Origin: an uncultured Ruminococcus sp.
GTDB lineage: Bacteria > Bacillota > Clostridia > Oscillospirales > CAG-272
DNA: 6,209 nt
NCBI GenBank assembly: GCA_902797495.1
Contig: CADBTH010000224.1
Location: 1 to 6,209 of the forward strand
Direction: 5' to 3'
Numbering within the stretch: position 1 is the stretch's first letter; each line of letters begins with the position of its first letter. This document shows, one piece after another, positions 5,746 to 6,209 of this stretch. A program made the translations under genes and the position numbers. Under the pieces are notes generated by a model. That model made no database searches and had not been told where the DNA came from. It saw only the letters and a program-made list of their open reading frames with translations.

Positions 5746-6167
5746 TATCCTATCGTCTCAACGCCGTAATCGTAAAGCATTTCGTTGACCTCCATAACGG
5801 ACTTGCCCTTGCAGATACCGAACATTACGATACAGTCAAACGTGTTCTTAACGTACAGTTCCGGGTATCCCGCGACTTTGAGAAGGCGCTGAGTCTCTTC
5901 GAGATCGAGTCCCATACCGACCGTGAGCGCAAGAAGCTTTTTTCTCTCGGGTCGCCTGACTCCGGAAATGATCTGATAAGCGTATATTTCGGACAACTGA
6001 GACTTTTTTATGACGTCCGCGCGGACAAGCCCCTTTTTCTCCAACAGCTCGTTCAGACACTGCGAAAGAGTTTTGTCGCTGACGTATTCCTTGTTTTCTG
6101 CGTAAAATCTTTTAAAATCCGAGCATTCCTTCAGCTCTTCAACGATCTTGGAAGTATCTTTGTTCAT
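5745..6167 (-). CDS. Small XRE-type HTH protein, first gene of operon
   Basis: A 140-residue cytoplasmic protein. Residues 1-33 are helical and charged. Residues 35-98 form a Cro/C1-like helix-turn-helix: L38-N-E-L-L-E-K-K-G-L, then V52-I-K-K-S, then Y62-A-Y-Q-I-I-S-G-V-R-R-P73, then the last helices L78-L-A-L-T-V-G-M-G-L. Residues 99-140 form an extra C-terminal helical module ending N128-E-M-L-Y-D-Y-G. From memory, this N-terminal, HTH and tail combination recurs in Clostridia regulators found beside Ser/Thr kinase genes, where the tail usually reads more like R-R-D-A-I-I. No kinase is in this window. The ATG is preceded by GGAGG at 4 nt. The TAA stop overlaps the start of the zinc-ribbon gene, so the two are one operon. 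It may bind DNA or a partner protein. Targets are unknown. Confidence 0.9.
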   Translation of the reverse strand: MNKDTSKIVEELKECSDFKRFYAENKEYVSDKTLSQCLNELLEKKGLVRADVIKKSQLSEIYAYQIISGVRRPERKKLLALTVGMGLDLEETQRLLKVAGYPELYVKNTFDCIVMFGICKGKSVMEVNEMLYDYGVETIG

Positions 6168-6187
6168 ATTGCCTCCGTTTCACAGAT

Positions 6188-6196
6188 ATTGTAACA
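6188..6196 (-). promoter_or_regulatory. Possible extended -10 box for the XRE/zinc-ribbon operon
   Basis: On the reverse strand TGTTACAAT (6196-6188) fits an extended -10, TG-n-TACAAT. Transcription would start near 6181, leaving about 14 nt before the ATG at 6167. A -35 at 17 bp would lie just beyond the right edge of the window, so it cannot be checked. Confidence 0.45.
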
Positions 6197-6209
6197 TGAA
6201 ACGATAATA

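Overview
The window looks like chromosomal DNA from a Gram-positive, Clostridia-type bacterium, possibly an uncultured gut member of the Oscillospiraceae or Ruminococcaceae. This is inferred from GGAG-type ribosome binding sites, textbook sigma-A promoters, several XRE regulators with long helical tails, and a ZmaR-like GNAT enzyme. The lineage is a guess from gene style, not a demonstrated assignment. It holds seven protein genes, one cut by the left edge. I see no tRNA, rRNA, CRISPR array, transposase or phage gene.

Left part (1-1991): two related XRE-type DNA-binding proteins with TPR-like helical C-terminal regions are transcribed away from each other. The leftward one is truncated by the window edge. 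The 221-bp gap between them is rich in signals. The leftward promoter (TTTACA, 17 bp, TATAAT) is overlaid by a long split inverted repeat. The rightward gene has a TATAAT box followed by a perfect 12-bp palindrome, and then an inverted repeat whose second arm runs into the Shine-Dalgarno sequence. The rightward gene ends at a strong 12-bp stem terminator.

Middle (2001-4702): a leftward YihY/BrkB-family membrane protein gene converges on that terminator. Diverging from it is a two-gene operon with a near-consensus promoter. It encodes endonuclease IV (Nfo, base excision repair) and, one base after its stop codon, a ZmaR-like GNAT acetyltransferase. A hairpin with A and T flanks at 4675-4702 ends this operon and probably also the converging operon from the right.

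Right part (4708-6209): a leftward two-gene operon. The first gene encodes a 140-residue XRE-type protein of a kind I recall near Ser/Thr kinase genes in Clostridia. Its stop codon overlaps (TAATG) the start of a 345-residue membrane protein with an N-terminal zinc ribbon, one transmembrane helix, a long Ser/Thr/Lys/Asp-rich linker and an extracytoplasmic domain built from two pairs of 15-residue repeats. This pair is the least explained part of the window. No complete new system can be claimed. The best leads are this pair and the control region between the divergent XRE genes.
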